Shown: in pieces, positions 32,316 to 42,771 of the stretch
Numbering within the stretch: the stretch's first letter is position 1
Layout: each line of letters begins with the position of its first letter
From: Platanthera guangdongensis
Taxonomy: Eukaryota > Streptophyta > Magnoliopsida > Asparagales > Orchidaceae
Direction: 5' to 3'
Assembly: GCA_039583875.1 (NCBI GenBank)
Contig: CM077161.1
Span: forward strand, 60,269,885-60,333,884
Length of the DNA: 64,000 bases
The notes under the pieces: model-generated
Seen by the model: the letters and a program-made list of their open reading frames with translations, nothing else
What the model was told of the DNA's origin: nothing
Database searches by the model: none
Translations under genes and position numbers: made by a program

Positions 32316-34330
32316 ATGGCCCAAAACAAAGATTATGCTAGCACCAGATCTCTAGTGTGCAATCTATCTAAGTTTGCACTTTGGAAGGCAAGGATTAGAT
32401 TGTACATGGACTCTATTGATGAAGACATTTTAATTCTGTTTTGACAGTGTGTCCAAGACCCCCAGAAAATACAGGTACAAGTGCTATTCCACCTCCATTA
32501 GGAATAGATGCAGAAATCAAGAAATGAAAAGTGGCAGATGCTAAGGCAATGAATATTTTAGCCCAGATTAGGTCTGATGAAATATTCCAAAAAGTAGTAG
32601 AATGCAACTCAGCAAAGGACATCTGGGACAAGTTATCTGAGATAATCTCAGAATCTGCTGATAAGAGAAAAGATAGAAGATCTCATCTCATAACCCAATA
32701 TGAGAACTTCAAGAAAGGAGAAGCTGAGTTAGTAGCAGACATGTATAATAGACTCAGTCTCATAGTCAATGAGCTGAAAACATTGGACAAAGAGGTCTCA
32801 TTGACTGAGCTCAATGATAAAATCCTAATGTGCTTCCCAAGCAATTGGGACTCAATGATCTGGCCAATCAAGAATGCCAGAAGCCTAAATGAGATCACAA
32901 CTGAAGCTCTCTTGGGCAAGCTCAAGTCTTATGAGCTGCTCATCAAGAATAGAGAAGAAGAGCAGAAGGCTGCCTCACCAGCTATAAGAAAGGAAAAATC
33001 AATAGCTTTGAAAGCCATTGAAGATCAGCCTGAAGACAAAGTCACAGGCAATGAAGAGCTGCTAAGCCTACTGGCCAAAAGATTTTACAAAATGGCCAGG
33101 AATGAATTCAGGAAAACGTCTGCCAGAGGGCATGACAAGCCAAGGTATGACAAATCAAATAACAAAGAGATTATTTGTTTTGGATGCAGGAAAATAGGCC
33201 ACATGGTGTCTGACTGTCCAGAAAATCAGTATAAGGACAAAAAGGACAGGAAAGAAAGAATAAAAGACAAAGACTTCAGGAAGAACAGTAATGATAAACC
33301 CTCCTCCAGCAAGAACAAACACACCAAAAAGGGGTTTGTAGCTGAAGCTTGGAGTGAGACAAAAGTAGAATTTGAATCTTCATCCAGCTCAAGTGATGAT
33401 GAAGATGATGCTGAAGAAAAACAATTCTGCATGATGGCTATCAATGCCTCATAACAAAATTCTGATGCAAAAGAATCAGAGTCAGAATCAGAGACTCAAT
33501 CTGAAGAGGACAAGGTAATAAATTCTTTTGATTTTAATTCTGAGGACTTCAAGTGTGAGTTTAAAGCACTGTGTTTAGATTTACTAAAATCTAAGAAGGA
33601 AATCATTTTTCTCAGAAATCAACTATCTGAACACAGCACTTTAAAATCAGAAAACCTCAAGCTCTCTGAGGAGTTGGAATGCTGTAGGGAGCAGATAGCC
33701 TCACTGAAAAGTGACCTATTAGAGGCCAAAAAGTTTGAAGAATCCCTCAATGGGAAAAGTATCAAACTAATGAACATCACAAGCACAGTGAACTCAAGAT
33801 TCAACAGTACACTGGGCCTGGGTGCCTCATCTAGCCAACCTGTAGTATTAACAACCCTAATCAAGTTTATCTCTGATAAAGGTAAGGGAGTTGTAGAGGC
33901 AGCTAGGAAGAATTCTGATCTACCTAAGAAAACCATAGTTCAACAGAAATCGTCGAACGGAGCTTGACGATCGATGAATGGAGCTCAACGATCTCAGGCT
34001 AAATCATCGAACTCAGGTCGACGATCTCTGAACCCTGAACTCTGGCACAATCGATCTTCGAATGGAGCTCGACGATCTGACCCAAGATCGTCGAACTCAG
34101 CTCAGAGATCGTCGAACAGAGCTCAGAGTTTTGAAAACTCTTTCAAAGGCAAATCAAAGTTCAATCCTAGAGGTTCTACATCTCAATGGTTTAACCCCTA
34201 TACAGAATGGATAATACTTCCTAGGAGATATCATCCTGAAGGCTATAAGAGTCAACCAGAGATGTCTTTTATTTCTGAATTCAAAGGTTATCAACCTAGT
34301 CCCAAGGTAAACTGGGTCAAAAACAAGTAA
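32316..34330 (+). pseudogene. Element D gag with coiled-coil tail
   Basis: ATG at 32316 (MAQNKDYAST). A 1-base loss near 32431 and stops at about 32525, 33452 and 33965 interrupt it. The core matches B gag. The zinc knuckle is intact: CFGCRKIGHMVSDC. An acidic WSETKVEFESSSSS region leads to the SEEDK codons at 33514, where the intron-like segment begins. Read through, the frame continues 271 codons: a coiled coil (about 33590-33780, LKLSEELECCREQIASLKSD), a Ser/Asn/Arg repeat from the hairpin array, and a PPRRYHP-like LPRRYHPEGYKSQPEM block, ending KVNWVKNK-stop at 34328-34330, 16 nt before the AG. Confidence 0.88.
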
Positions 34331-34346
34331 ATTGCTTTATGTGCAG
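33515..34346 (+). other. Intron-like segment in D gag (832 bp)
   Basis: AAG|GTAATA at the left falls between codons; GTGCAG|GTGAAG ends it at the right. Removal joins the acidic part of Gag to VKTYPTSNQQWYLDSG of the protease in one frame. Unspliced, Gag terminates at 34328 and Pol lies in the +1 frame. Element B lacks precisely this segment. AGGT occurs at both boundaries, so a repeat-mediated deletion could give the same junction. Confidence 0.6.
33950..34118. repeat. Hairpin array coding part of D gag tail
   Basis: TCGTCGAAC and CTCGACGATC units alternate five or six times. In the Gag frame they encode SSN-G/S-x-RRS repeats. The DNA motif is the one in the LTR and the pol-aORF spacer, so nucleic-acid function may matter more than the peptide. 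Confidence 0.85.
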
Positions 34347-37300
34347 GTGAAGACCTATCCAACATCAAACCAGCAATGGTATCTGGATAGTGGGTGCTCA
34401 AAGCACATGACAGGAAACAAGGACAATTTCACATCCTTCAAAGCCAAGCTTGGACCCAAAGTAATATTTGGTGATTCAAACTTTGGTCTAACAAAAGGAT
34501 ATGGTGCAGTCCAGATTGGCTCAGTCACTTTCAAAAAAGTAGCCTATGTGGAAGGACTGAAGCACAACTTAATCAGTATCAGTCAACTGTATGATGAAGG
34601 CTATCAAGTGACTTTCAGCAAATCCTCATGTAAGATCAAATCAGAGGACAACACCACTGTGTTGACAGGTAAAAGGAAAGGTAACATCTATCTTGTAGAT
34701 TTTCTTTCAACTAAGGTAGATATATGCTTGTTTAATTCCATTTGTAGACCTAATGAATTATGGCATAAGAGAGTAGGGCATATAAACCTTAGAACCATTG
34801 CTAGGCTATCCAAGGACAACCTTGTTAGAGGACTACCTTCTGGCCCCTACAAGAAGGAAGGACTTTGCAGGGCTTGTCAATTAGGCAAGCAAACCAAAAA
34901 TAGTTTCAAGTCACTTAATAAGAGTGATTCACCTAGGATTTTGTATCTGTTACACATGGATCTCTTTGGACCCATTACAGTACAAAGCTTAGGAGGGAAA
35001 TCTTATACTTTAGTAGTTGTAGATGACTTCTCTAGATTCACATGGGTGTTCTTTCTGAGGAAGAAGTCTGATAACTTTAAGTGTTTGACAGAGTTTCTCA
35101 AATGCATACAGACTGAGTTCAACACTCACGTTGCCCTGATTAGAAGTGATCATGGGACAGAGTTTGATTCTCTTCTTATGCAAGAGTTCTGTCAAAGTGA
35201 AGGGATCAGGCACACTTTCTTAACTCCTAGAACTCCTCAACAAAATGGGGTAGCTGAAAGGAAAAAAAATAGGACCCTTATTGAATCTGCTACTACATTG
35301 TTGTCAGATGCTCATCTTCCTCTATTCTTTTGGGCAGAGGCAGTGAACACCTCCAACTATGTGTTGAACAGAAGTTTAATACATAAACTGAAGGATAATA
35401 CTCCCTATGAATTACTCAAAGGGAAGAAACCTAAAGTAGATTACTTCAAAATCTTTGGTTGTATTTGCTACAATCATAATAATGACAAGAAATAATTAGC
35501 AAAATTTCAAGCTAAAGCTGATGAAGGAGTGTTTCTGGGATACTCTATGATAAGTTAAGCTTATAGGGTATATAATAAATCTACTCTCAAAATTGAAGAA
35601 TCTGTTCATGTATCTTTTGATGAGACTAACATGTCATACAAGGAGAAAGAAATTTCTACCAGAAGCTCTTTACAGGTTCCACCACTGTGTGAGTCTATGT
35701 ATAGACTGAACCTTACCCAAGAGGTATCAAACCATCCCACACCACAGGATGCTGAATATAGTGATGAGGAAAGTCAAGAGGAAGTGGCTGAACTTCCCCC
35801 AACAGTTAGTATCATTCCCCAAGAGGAATTAAATACTGAAGCTATTGCTCAACCAACTCCACCAACTGATCTTATCACACTTAGAGATCACCCCAGATCT
35901 CAAGTGATTGGAGACATCTCAGTAGGTGTACAGACAAGGCATCAACTCAACCAAGACTTGATGCATGCCTATTTTCTCTCTCAAATTGAACCTCTCACCA
36001 TATATGAGGCAGAGCAAGATCCCCACTGGATCATTGCAATGCAAGAGGAACTCAATCAGTTTGAGAGATGTAGAGTTTGGGATTTGGTTCCAAGACCCCA
36101 TAACTACCCAGTTATTGGAACCAAATGGGTCTACAGGAACAAGTTGGATGCTCAAGGCAATATAGTGAGAAATAAGGCTAGGCTTGTTGCTCAAGGCTAT
36201 AGACAAGAGGAAGGAATAGACTATGACCAAACCTTTTCCCTTGTTGTAAGGTTAGAGGCCATTAGGATATTCCTTGCCTATGCAGCTTACAAGAGATTCA
36301 AGGTCTACCAGATGGATGTCAAAAGTGCATTTCTGAATGGAATACTTCAAGAAGAGATTTATGTAGAACAACCTCCAGGTTTTATCTCTCCAACTCAACC
36401 CTCTTTTGTTTTTAAATTGCATAAAGCTCTCTATGGTTTAAAGCAAGCTCCAAGAGCTTGGTATGAGACCCTAGCAAGCTTTCTTTTAGAGCATGAATTT
36501 ATAAGAGGAACCATAGATAAAACACTTTTCACTAGACATCATAAGGACCAAATATTGTTAGTACAAATATATGTGGATGACATTATTTTTGGGTATACTG
36601 ATCCCAAATTGTGCAAGAGGTTTGCTGACCTTATGCATTCAAAATTTGAGATGAGTAGCATGTGTGAGCTTTCCTACTTCCTTAGTCTCCAAGTGAAGCA
36701 GCTCCGAGATGGTATCTTCCTCTCCCAAGCTAAGTATGTTAAAGATCTTATCAAAAAGTTTGGGATGGGTGAAGCTTCAGGGATGAAAACCCCTATGGCT
36801 ACAAATGCTGTTGTGGATTCTGATACAGCAGGGAAACTGGTGGATCAGAAAAATTATAGGGCAATTGTTGGATCCCTATTATACCTAACAGCTAGCAGAC
36901 CTGATATAATGTTTGCCACATGCCTTTGTGCTAGGTTCCAAGTGAACCTTAAAGAATCTCACCTTATTTTCCTAAAAAGAATTTTGAGATATATAAAGAG
37001 TTGCCCTAGTCTAGGACTCTGGTATCCTGCAGATTCAGAGTTTGAGTTAACTGGATACTCAGATGCTGACTATGCTGGATATAGAGTGGACAGGAAAAGT
37101 ACCTCTGGAACATGCCAGTTCCTTGGTATGAGACTTGTCTCCTGGTTTTGTAAAAAGCAGACATCTGTGTCTATATCAACTACAGAAGCAGAATACATGG
37201 CTGCTGGTAGTTATTGTTCACAAATGCTATGGATACAAAACCAACTCTCAGATTATGGTGTCAACTTAAATAATTCAACATTATTTTGTGATAATACTAG

Positions 37301-37523
37301 TGCTATTGCTATAGCACAGAATCCAGTTCACCATTCTAGGAATAAACATATTGAAATAAGACATCATTTCATTAGAGATAATGTGGACAAAAAGAAAATT
37401 AACTTGATCTATATTCCTACTGATCTACAAAGAGCAGACATTTTCACCAAGCCATTGGATGAGAAAACCCATTTGTTCTTTATAAATCAACTGGGAATGA
37501 TTGATGGAGAAGAGTTAACCTAG
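34347..37523 (+). pseudogene. Element D pol (protease, integrase, RT, RNase H), nearly open
   Basis: One frame from the acceptor-like site to the TAG at 37521-37523, interrupted by only two stops (35493 and about 35556). Protease: WYLDSGCSKHMTG near 34386. Integrase: HHCC region LWHKRVGHINLRTIARLS with CRACQLGKQ, and core residues in HMDLFGP, IRSDHGTEFDS, and NGVAERKKNR, all present. [22 protein letters not shown], and YVDD at 36570-36581. RNase [26 protein letters not shown], and [11 protein letters not shown]. Sequence is B-like up to about 35620 and A/C-like after it. Confidence 0.93.
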
Positions 37524-37534
37524 TTTCTGTCTGC

Positions 37535-37815
37535 ATTCGACGAATTTTCCAGAGTTCGTCGAACGGAGTTCGATGAATTAGGGAAAGTTTGAGAGATTCT
37601 GGTCGAATGGAGATCGACGAATTCTCAGTGTGAGGAAACAATTTTTGTCGACCAGAGATCGACGAACTTTGCTTCAGAAAGACATTTCATCGAACAGAGT
37701 TCGACAAACTATTTTCGATTCTTCTGGATTAGATCGACGAATTATCTGTCTATAATTTATTTCGTCGAGCTCAATTCGAAGAATTTTTCTTTTTCGTGGA
37801 ACAGAGTTTGTCGAT
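37535..37815. repeat. Hairpin array between D pol and aORF
   Basis: Repeated TTCGTCGAACGGAG, GATCGACGAA and related units, several able to fold as arm-loop-arm with 7-8 bp stems. Directly followed by TATATC (37833-37838) and the aORF leader. Confidence 0.87.
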
Positions 37816-37832
37816 TCATATTCTGAAAAACT

Positions 37833-37924
37833 TATATCTAGGTTTTCTTCGACCTCCGTCCCGCGCTTTCAGTTCCCTTGCTCTTGATCGCCGTTTTTCT
37901 CTGTGGTTTTCTTGCAGGACATCA
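37833..37924 (+). promoter_or_regulatory. aORF leader of D: TATA-like and splice-acceptor-like site
   Basis: TTATATCTAGG is followed by pyrimidine-rich leader and a tract TTTTTCTCTGTGGTTTTCTTGCAG ending at 37917; ATG is at 37925. Conserved in position and character in all four elements. Confidence 0.5.
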
Positions 37925-40720
37925 ATGGTGATTCCCTCAGGTGCTTCGGTTACAATGAAGTTTGACACTGGATTCGACATGGACTTTGAGTCGTTTCAAC
38001 ATTCTGACCCCATCTTTCTATACATCTTAGAACTACTAGAAGAACTCAGTTTAAAGGATTTCGTGACCAGGCACATTAAACTTCATGGAACGGAAATACG
38101 AGAATGGGTATATACATCTACAGTTTCTGAAGAAGATGTTTTGACCGGCAATATAGGGAACACTACTCTTTCTCTCTCTCCCACAGTTCTCACTGAAATA
38201 TTTGGATTAGTGAACGGAGAAGTCAATCTGGAAATGGATTCTGAGGAATTCAGTGAAATGCTGAAACTCATGGGTTTCTCTGGTAACAACCCTAATAAGT
38301 TGTTGAAAAAGCAATTATACGCCGCCTACCAATTTCTTGCAGATATTACGGGAAAGATACTGATGGCCAAGCACTCTGCTCATGACTATATTATGCGTCA
38401 CCAATTTCTCATAATATGTGCAGTAGTGAATAAGCGACAGGTTGATTGGAGTAAGGTATTCTTTGAATTGATCAAGAAGAAGAACAACAAGAAGGAAGTC
38501 TGCTTTGGCAGAATATTGGGAATATTTCTCAAAGAGAAGGCTGCTGAATGTATGGTCTCCCCGACCATCTCCATAAACGCCAGCAAGCGCCTCACTTGCG
38601 CTCTGTTTGGCAGATGGGAGAGGACCATCTCCAAGCCCTCAAAGGCTTCTTCCTCCTCCCTCCAAACTTCTGAGAGTACAAGTGTTGTAAAGGCCGCTCC
38701 CCACCCTGTTGAAGAGGTTCCTCCATCTCAACCATCTCTTCCAGCACCTCTTCCTCCAAAGAAGCCTCCTCATGTACGTACCCCTCCTTCATCTACACCA
38801 CTTGACCTGACAAACATTCCCTCTCCACCTCCATCTTCCCCTCTGCAAGTTCATCAATAACCCACTCCTTCAGATTCCCCTCACGAGACAATACTTCCTA
38901 CACCTCCTCAGTCTCCTCTTCCCCCACACTTATCCACCATTCCATCTTATCATATACCATCAGATACAATCATGCAAGATGCCCCCACTCCATTTGTTAT
39001 TCCTCCTCCCATTCCATCCCCTTCCCCTTCCCTATTTGATCCATCCACCCTTATTTCTTTGCTCACCCCTCTCATAAAATCTTTGATCCAAGAGGCAATT
39101 ACACCTCTTGTAACCTCCATTAATTCCTTATCTGCCCAGCTCTCTCTTCTATCTACTGTCCCCTCTTCATCTAGGGGCCTGGCTCCAGGAATTCCTGAAC
39201 CAAGGCAGGGGGAGTTTCTTAGTGATGAAGTTGCAGCAGATGCAGATGCAGCAGCAGCAGTCACAGCAGTTCCTTCTCCAGCAGATTCAGATTCAGATGA
39301 GGATACAACAATTTTGCCAGACTTTGATGCTGAGATGTTGGAGTTATTTCAATTTATGGATACTGACATTGATTTGGATGAGTCAGTTGCTCAAATAACT
39401 CCTGTTGGTGATTTCTATTTAAATCCCAAAGTGACTTTATAAGTTTTGTTGAGAAGTTTTGATACTGTACATATGCAATTCCCTCCAGCAGTTTTCTCTA
39501 AGCCATATTTGGCTATGGTACCATATAACTCTCCAGCTAGTCCAGTAGTTGCCAAGCAACTCTGTGAGAATTTTGCTCTATCTGCCTCCATCTCAAAAGT
39601 CATTCCAGAAGATACAACAGTGCCAGTCTCAGCACCAGATTTTATTATGGATGACTCTCCAATGCCTACTCTAGATGAGCTTATTAAGGCAGACATTGAA
39701 GAAGAGAATAAGGAAGTAGATGATAGCTCTGCCTCTTTTGTTTCTGAATCTTGTACAGATAATTCTTGTCTTGTTGTTGAAACCCCTATTCCTGAACCTT
39801 CTGCCCCTCCTCCAGAAAAGGCTGTTGTTTCTGATAAAGCTTTAAAAGCTTTGGATGCATTTTATGATACCCCTCAGGATTCAGAGTCTGATGATGATAG
39901 TGATTCTGATGAGGATGCAACTAGTAAGAAAAAGAGATTGTTGGCAAAGAAGAGAAAGGCTGCTCCTCCTCCAGCTCCCAAGACAAATCCCACTGCAGAC
40001 ACTCCCTACTATATTCTGCACAAGGTGACTCCATATAAGGGAATGCCAGCATGGATGTGGCTCTCCAAAAACCAGCAGAAAGATAGAAAGAGAAGCAGGA
40101 GATACTCCCCTCCTCCAGTGCACAGATATCGGAAGGATCCTCCTCCTCCTCCTCCAGCAGCTGGTGCCAGTGGCTCTAGCTCCCAGAGATCTGCCCCAAT
40201 GCAAACTTATCAGAGACAGTCAGGGAGATCTTCTGGAAGCAGCCAGCAGAGGCCATCCTCCTCAGGTAGTCAACAACATAAGCAGCAGCAGCAACAAAGT
40301 TCTGAAGTATATAAAACTGAAAGCCCAAAAAGGCCTCTCTCTCCTCCAATTCATTTTGAAGATCCAGAGACTGCAAATACTGCAAGAATGGCCAGATATC
40401 AAGAGCTGATTGGTCTATCATTGATAAATAAAGCCAAAGAAGAAGCAAAAGATATCTCTGGTCTTTCAACCATGTCAAAGTATAGAAAGGAAGAGCTGAA
40501 AAGATTTGACAAAGACAACAAACTGTTTAATGTTGATGATTATATGAAACTTCATCCAGAAGCAGTTGTCCCCAGGGCTACATCATTAAAAATTATTGGG
40601 GCAGCTGATATGACCATGATAGTGGCTCAAGCTCAAGATCCTAACAGAGAAATCATTTTCAAGAAGCCAGGAGAAAATAAAGCAGAAGACAAACCTCAGC
40701 AAAAGAAGCCAAAGAAGTAA
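37925..40720 (+). pseudogene. Element D aORF (extra ORF, ~930 codons, two stops)
   Basis: Starts MVIPSGASVTMKFDTGFDMD. One frame to the TAA at 40718-40720 with stops only at 38858 and 39440. Residues 1-230: helical domain (EIREWVYTS, LSPTVLTEIFGL, EEFSEMLKLMGF, FLADITGKILMAKHSAHD, GRILGIFLKEKA, INASKRLTCALFGRW). Then a Pro/Ser-rich linker, a hydrophobic helical block (LLTPLIKSLIQEAITPLV, about 39050-39170), acidic DDDSDSDEDATS, a basic KKKRLLAKKRKA cluster, conserved TPYYILHKVTPYKGMP, and RKRSRRYSPPP. The end has an EELKRF-DK block and VPRATSLKIIG. Basic clusters suggest nuclear import; no signal peptide or membrane anchor is seen. Function unknown. Confidence 0.85.
39207..39216 (+). promoter_or_regulatory. 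Polypurine-tract-like block inside D aORF
   Basis: AGGGGGAGTT in the same coding block as the internal purine tracts of A and B; one base from the true tract at 40887-40896. Confidence 0.45.
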
Positions 40721-40886
40721 TTTTCTTGTTGATTCATTTTTGTTTGTTATTTGTTTTTAAACTATGCTATCTGTAACAAAGCTGTGTATATATATCTGTT
40801 GCATGTGTTATAATTCTCTGCCAGATATATCTCTTCTCATGCTTAGTTTTTCTGTTTTGAGTCTCTATTAGTGACCTCACCCAAAT

Positions 40887-40896
40887 AGGGGGAGAT
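40887..40896 (+). other. Polypurine tract of D
   Basis: AGGGGGAGAT immediately before the 3' LTR. Confidence 0.88.
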
Positions 40897-42766
40897 TGTT
40901 GGATCCCTAGTTGATTTGGGCTAGGTTCACTGACTTAGGATGTGACCCATCATGTATAGCCAGGGTCAATTTGTGCCCTAGAGTCTAGGTTAAGTCCTTA
41001 GGCTCAACTCCAGATGGACCAACTTTCAACAAGACCCTTAGAGACTCTATACTTACAAGTTTTCAAAACTAAGTAAAGTGAGTTCGACGTTCATCGAACT
41101 CAGCTCAACGAAAGGAGTTTTGCGCTCAACGATCGTGAGATAATTCTTAGTGCTGAGCTCGACGATCTATGTTCTCTGTTCGACGAAAACTCAGTTTCTA
41201 CATCAAGCCAAAGTCAGGAGGACTTCAAATTTTTCTAAGTCCAGCTTCATGCTTCGGTCGACGAATTATATTCTGAGCTCGACGAACTTGGACCTCAAGT
41301 TCACAGCTTCTCAGGTCGACGAAGTCAACTTCTCAGGTCGACGGATGCTATACTCTACTCGACGATTTCTGGACTCAGAGAATCTGTGTCGACACTTAGG
41401 GTTTATGTCGACACCAGACGATTTGTGTCGACACCAGGATTTCAGTCGACACCATCTTATGTCGACACCAGAGGATTTGTGTTGACACCAAGATCAATCT
41501 GTCGACACCAACTTTTGTCGACACAGCATTTCAGCAGATCCAGGATATTTTGTCTAAGTCCAGAAATTTTCTCAGCTCGATGAATTTGATTCTCAGCTCG
41601 ACGAATGAAGACTGTCTATCAGATGAATGAAGATTGTCTGGTTGACGAACTCTATCAAGCTCAGCTCGACGAATTGTGTTCTTCGTTCGACGAATCCAGA
41701 TTAGGTTTTCTTCAAGGTTCCCGTCCCGTTTCTTGGCACTGATTCCTGAACATTTAATGCCAGATCTTCTCGGAATGTTACCGTTAGAACGTGCATTGAC
41801 TATGGACGATTATATGCCGTTTTTCCATGGGACAGTTAGGAAAGTCATTGATTGCTGATTCTTTCCAAGGCAGACTGTAATTACTGCTCGACATTAAAAA
41901 GTTTGAATATTCCTCAATCAGTGAGAGACATACAGATACACAAAACATAGAGACACATTAAGAGAGAATAGAATCAAGCAGTGATAGAGTTCAAGAATCA
42001 CAGTACAGAAAACAATCTGACAGACACTCTGAAGCTGCAGAAGAACAAAACATTCCCAAATCTAAAGTTCTTGACTGCAATCAGCCTTGACCAGAGAACT
42101 TTTGAAGAAGAAGAAGAACAACCAAATTCAATCAAGAGTCTTCTTCTTTCTATTCTCAGGACAACTTCAAAGGACAACAGAACTTTATCATTCAAAAGAA
42201 GTTCCTGAAGCAGTTCTGATCCACATTTTAGGTCATTGAAGGCCTATCACCCTGAAGCAGTGGTCCAGTATTCCTGACCAATTCAAGATCTTAGGGGGAG
42301 CAAGATCTGCTACATCAATCCACAAGTCTTCACTCTGACTGTTAACAGAGAAGACACTATCACCCTCTCTCTAATTCCTATATATGGTTTTAAATCCCTT
42401 CAAAATTATTCTGGTTGCAAGTCTCCTTCCAAAAGACTTGAGGGTTTGATTTTTGGGGACCTGATCAAAACCCATTAGTGCCCAGGACACCTGATCAACT
42501 CATCCTGCAGTGGATTCCTACCTAGGGTGGTTGAAGAGTGGATGTACCCAGATTGATTGGGGAACCAATATAGATCCTTGTGTCTTCTGGTTGCTTATTT
42601 TCTTTTGTTTTCTAGCTGTGGTCTGTGATTGCTCTGTGTTTAGTTAATTGTTGCGTTTGCTTCCCTGTTCACTTAGGTATACAACAATAGTTGTAAAAAG
42701 TTTTTAGTAAGCACCATACTCTATTCACCCCCCTGTAGAGTATATCAGATCTAACCTGCACTTTCA
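40897..42766 (+). mobile_element. Element D 3' LTR
   Basis: Collinear with 30259-32183, about 55 bp shorter, in part because one CTCGACGAACTCAAG unit of the array is missing. Arrays at 41085-41697. Ends CACTTTCA before the GAACT duplication. Confidence 0.94.
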
Positions 42767-42771
42767 GAACT

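Larger units (their letters stand above)
30259..42766 (+). mobile_element. Copia element D, complete, Sirevirus-like, mosaic
   Basis: A 12,508-bp element with LTRs of 1925 and 1870 bp, GAACT duplication, Met-type primer site, gag with intron-like tail, near-open pol, aORF with only two stops, and polypurine tract. Its leader, gag and integrase half match B; its RT, RNase H, aORF and U3 match A and C; R-U5 is largely B-like. It is the most complete of the four elements and the best reference for their organisation. Confidence 0.95.

Noticed and set aside
32290..32318. Splice acceptor just before the D gag ATG (TTTATTTCTTCACAG)
   Set aside because: B has AA in place of AG at the same place and C has no pyrimidine tract, so it is not conserved.
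34320..34350. Programmed +1 frameshift between Gag and Pol in C and D
   Set aside because: A stop codon intervenes, no slippery run is seen, and A has the same-frame arrangement. Splicing accounts for all three elements, though it is not proven.
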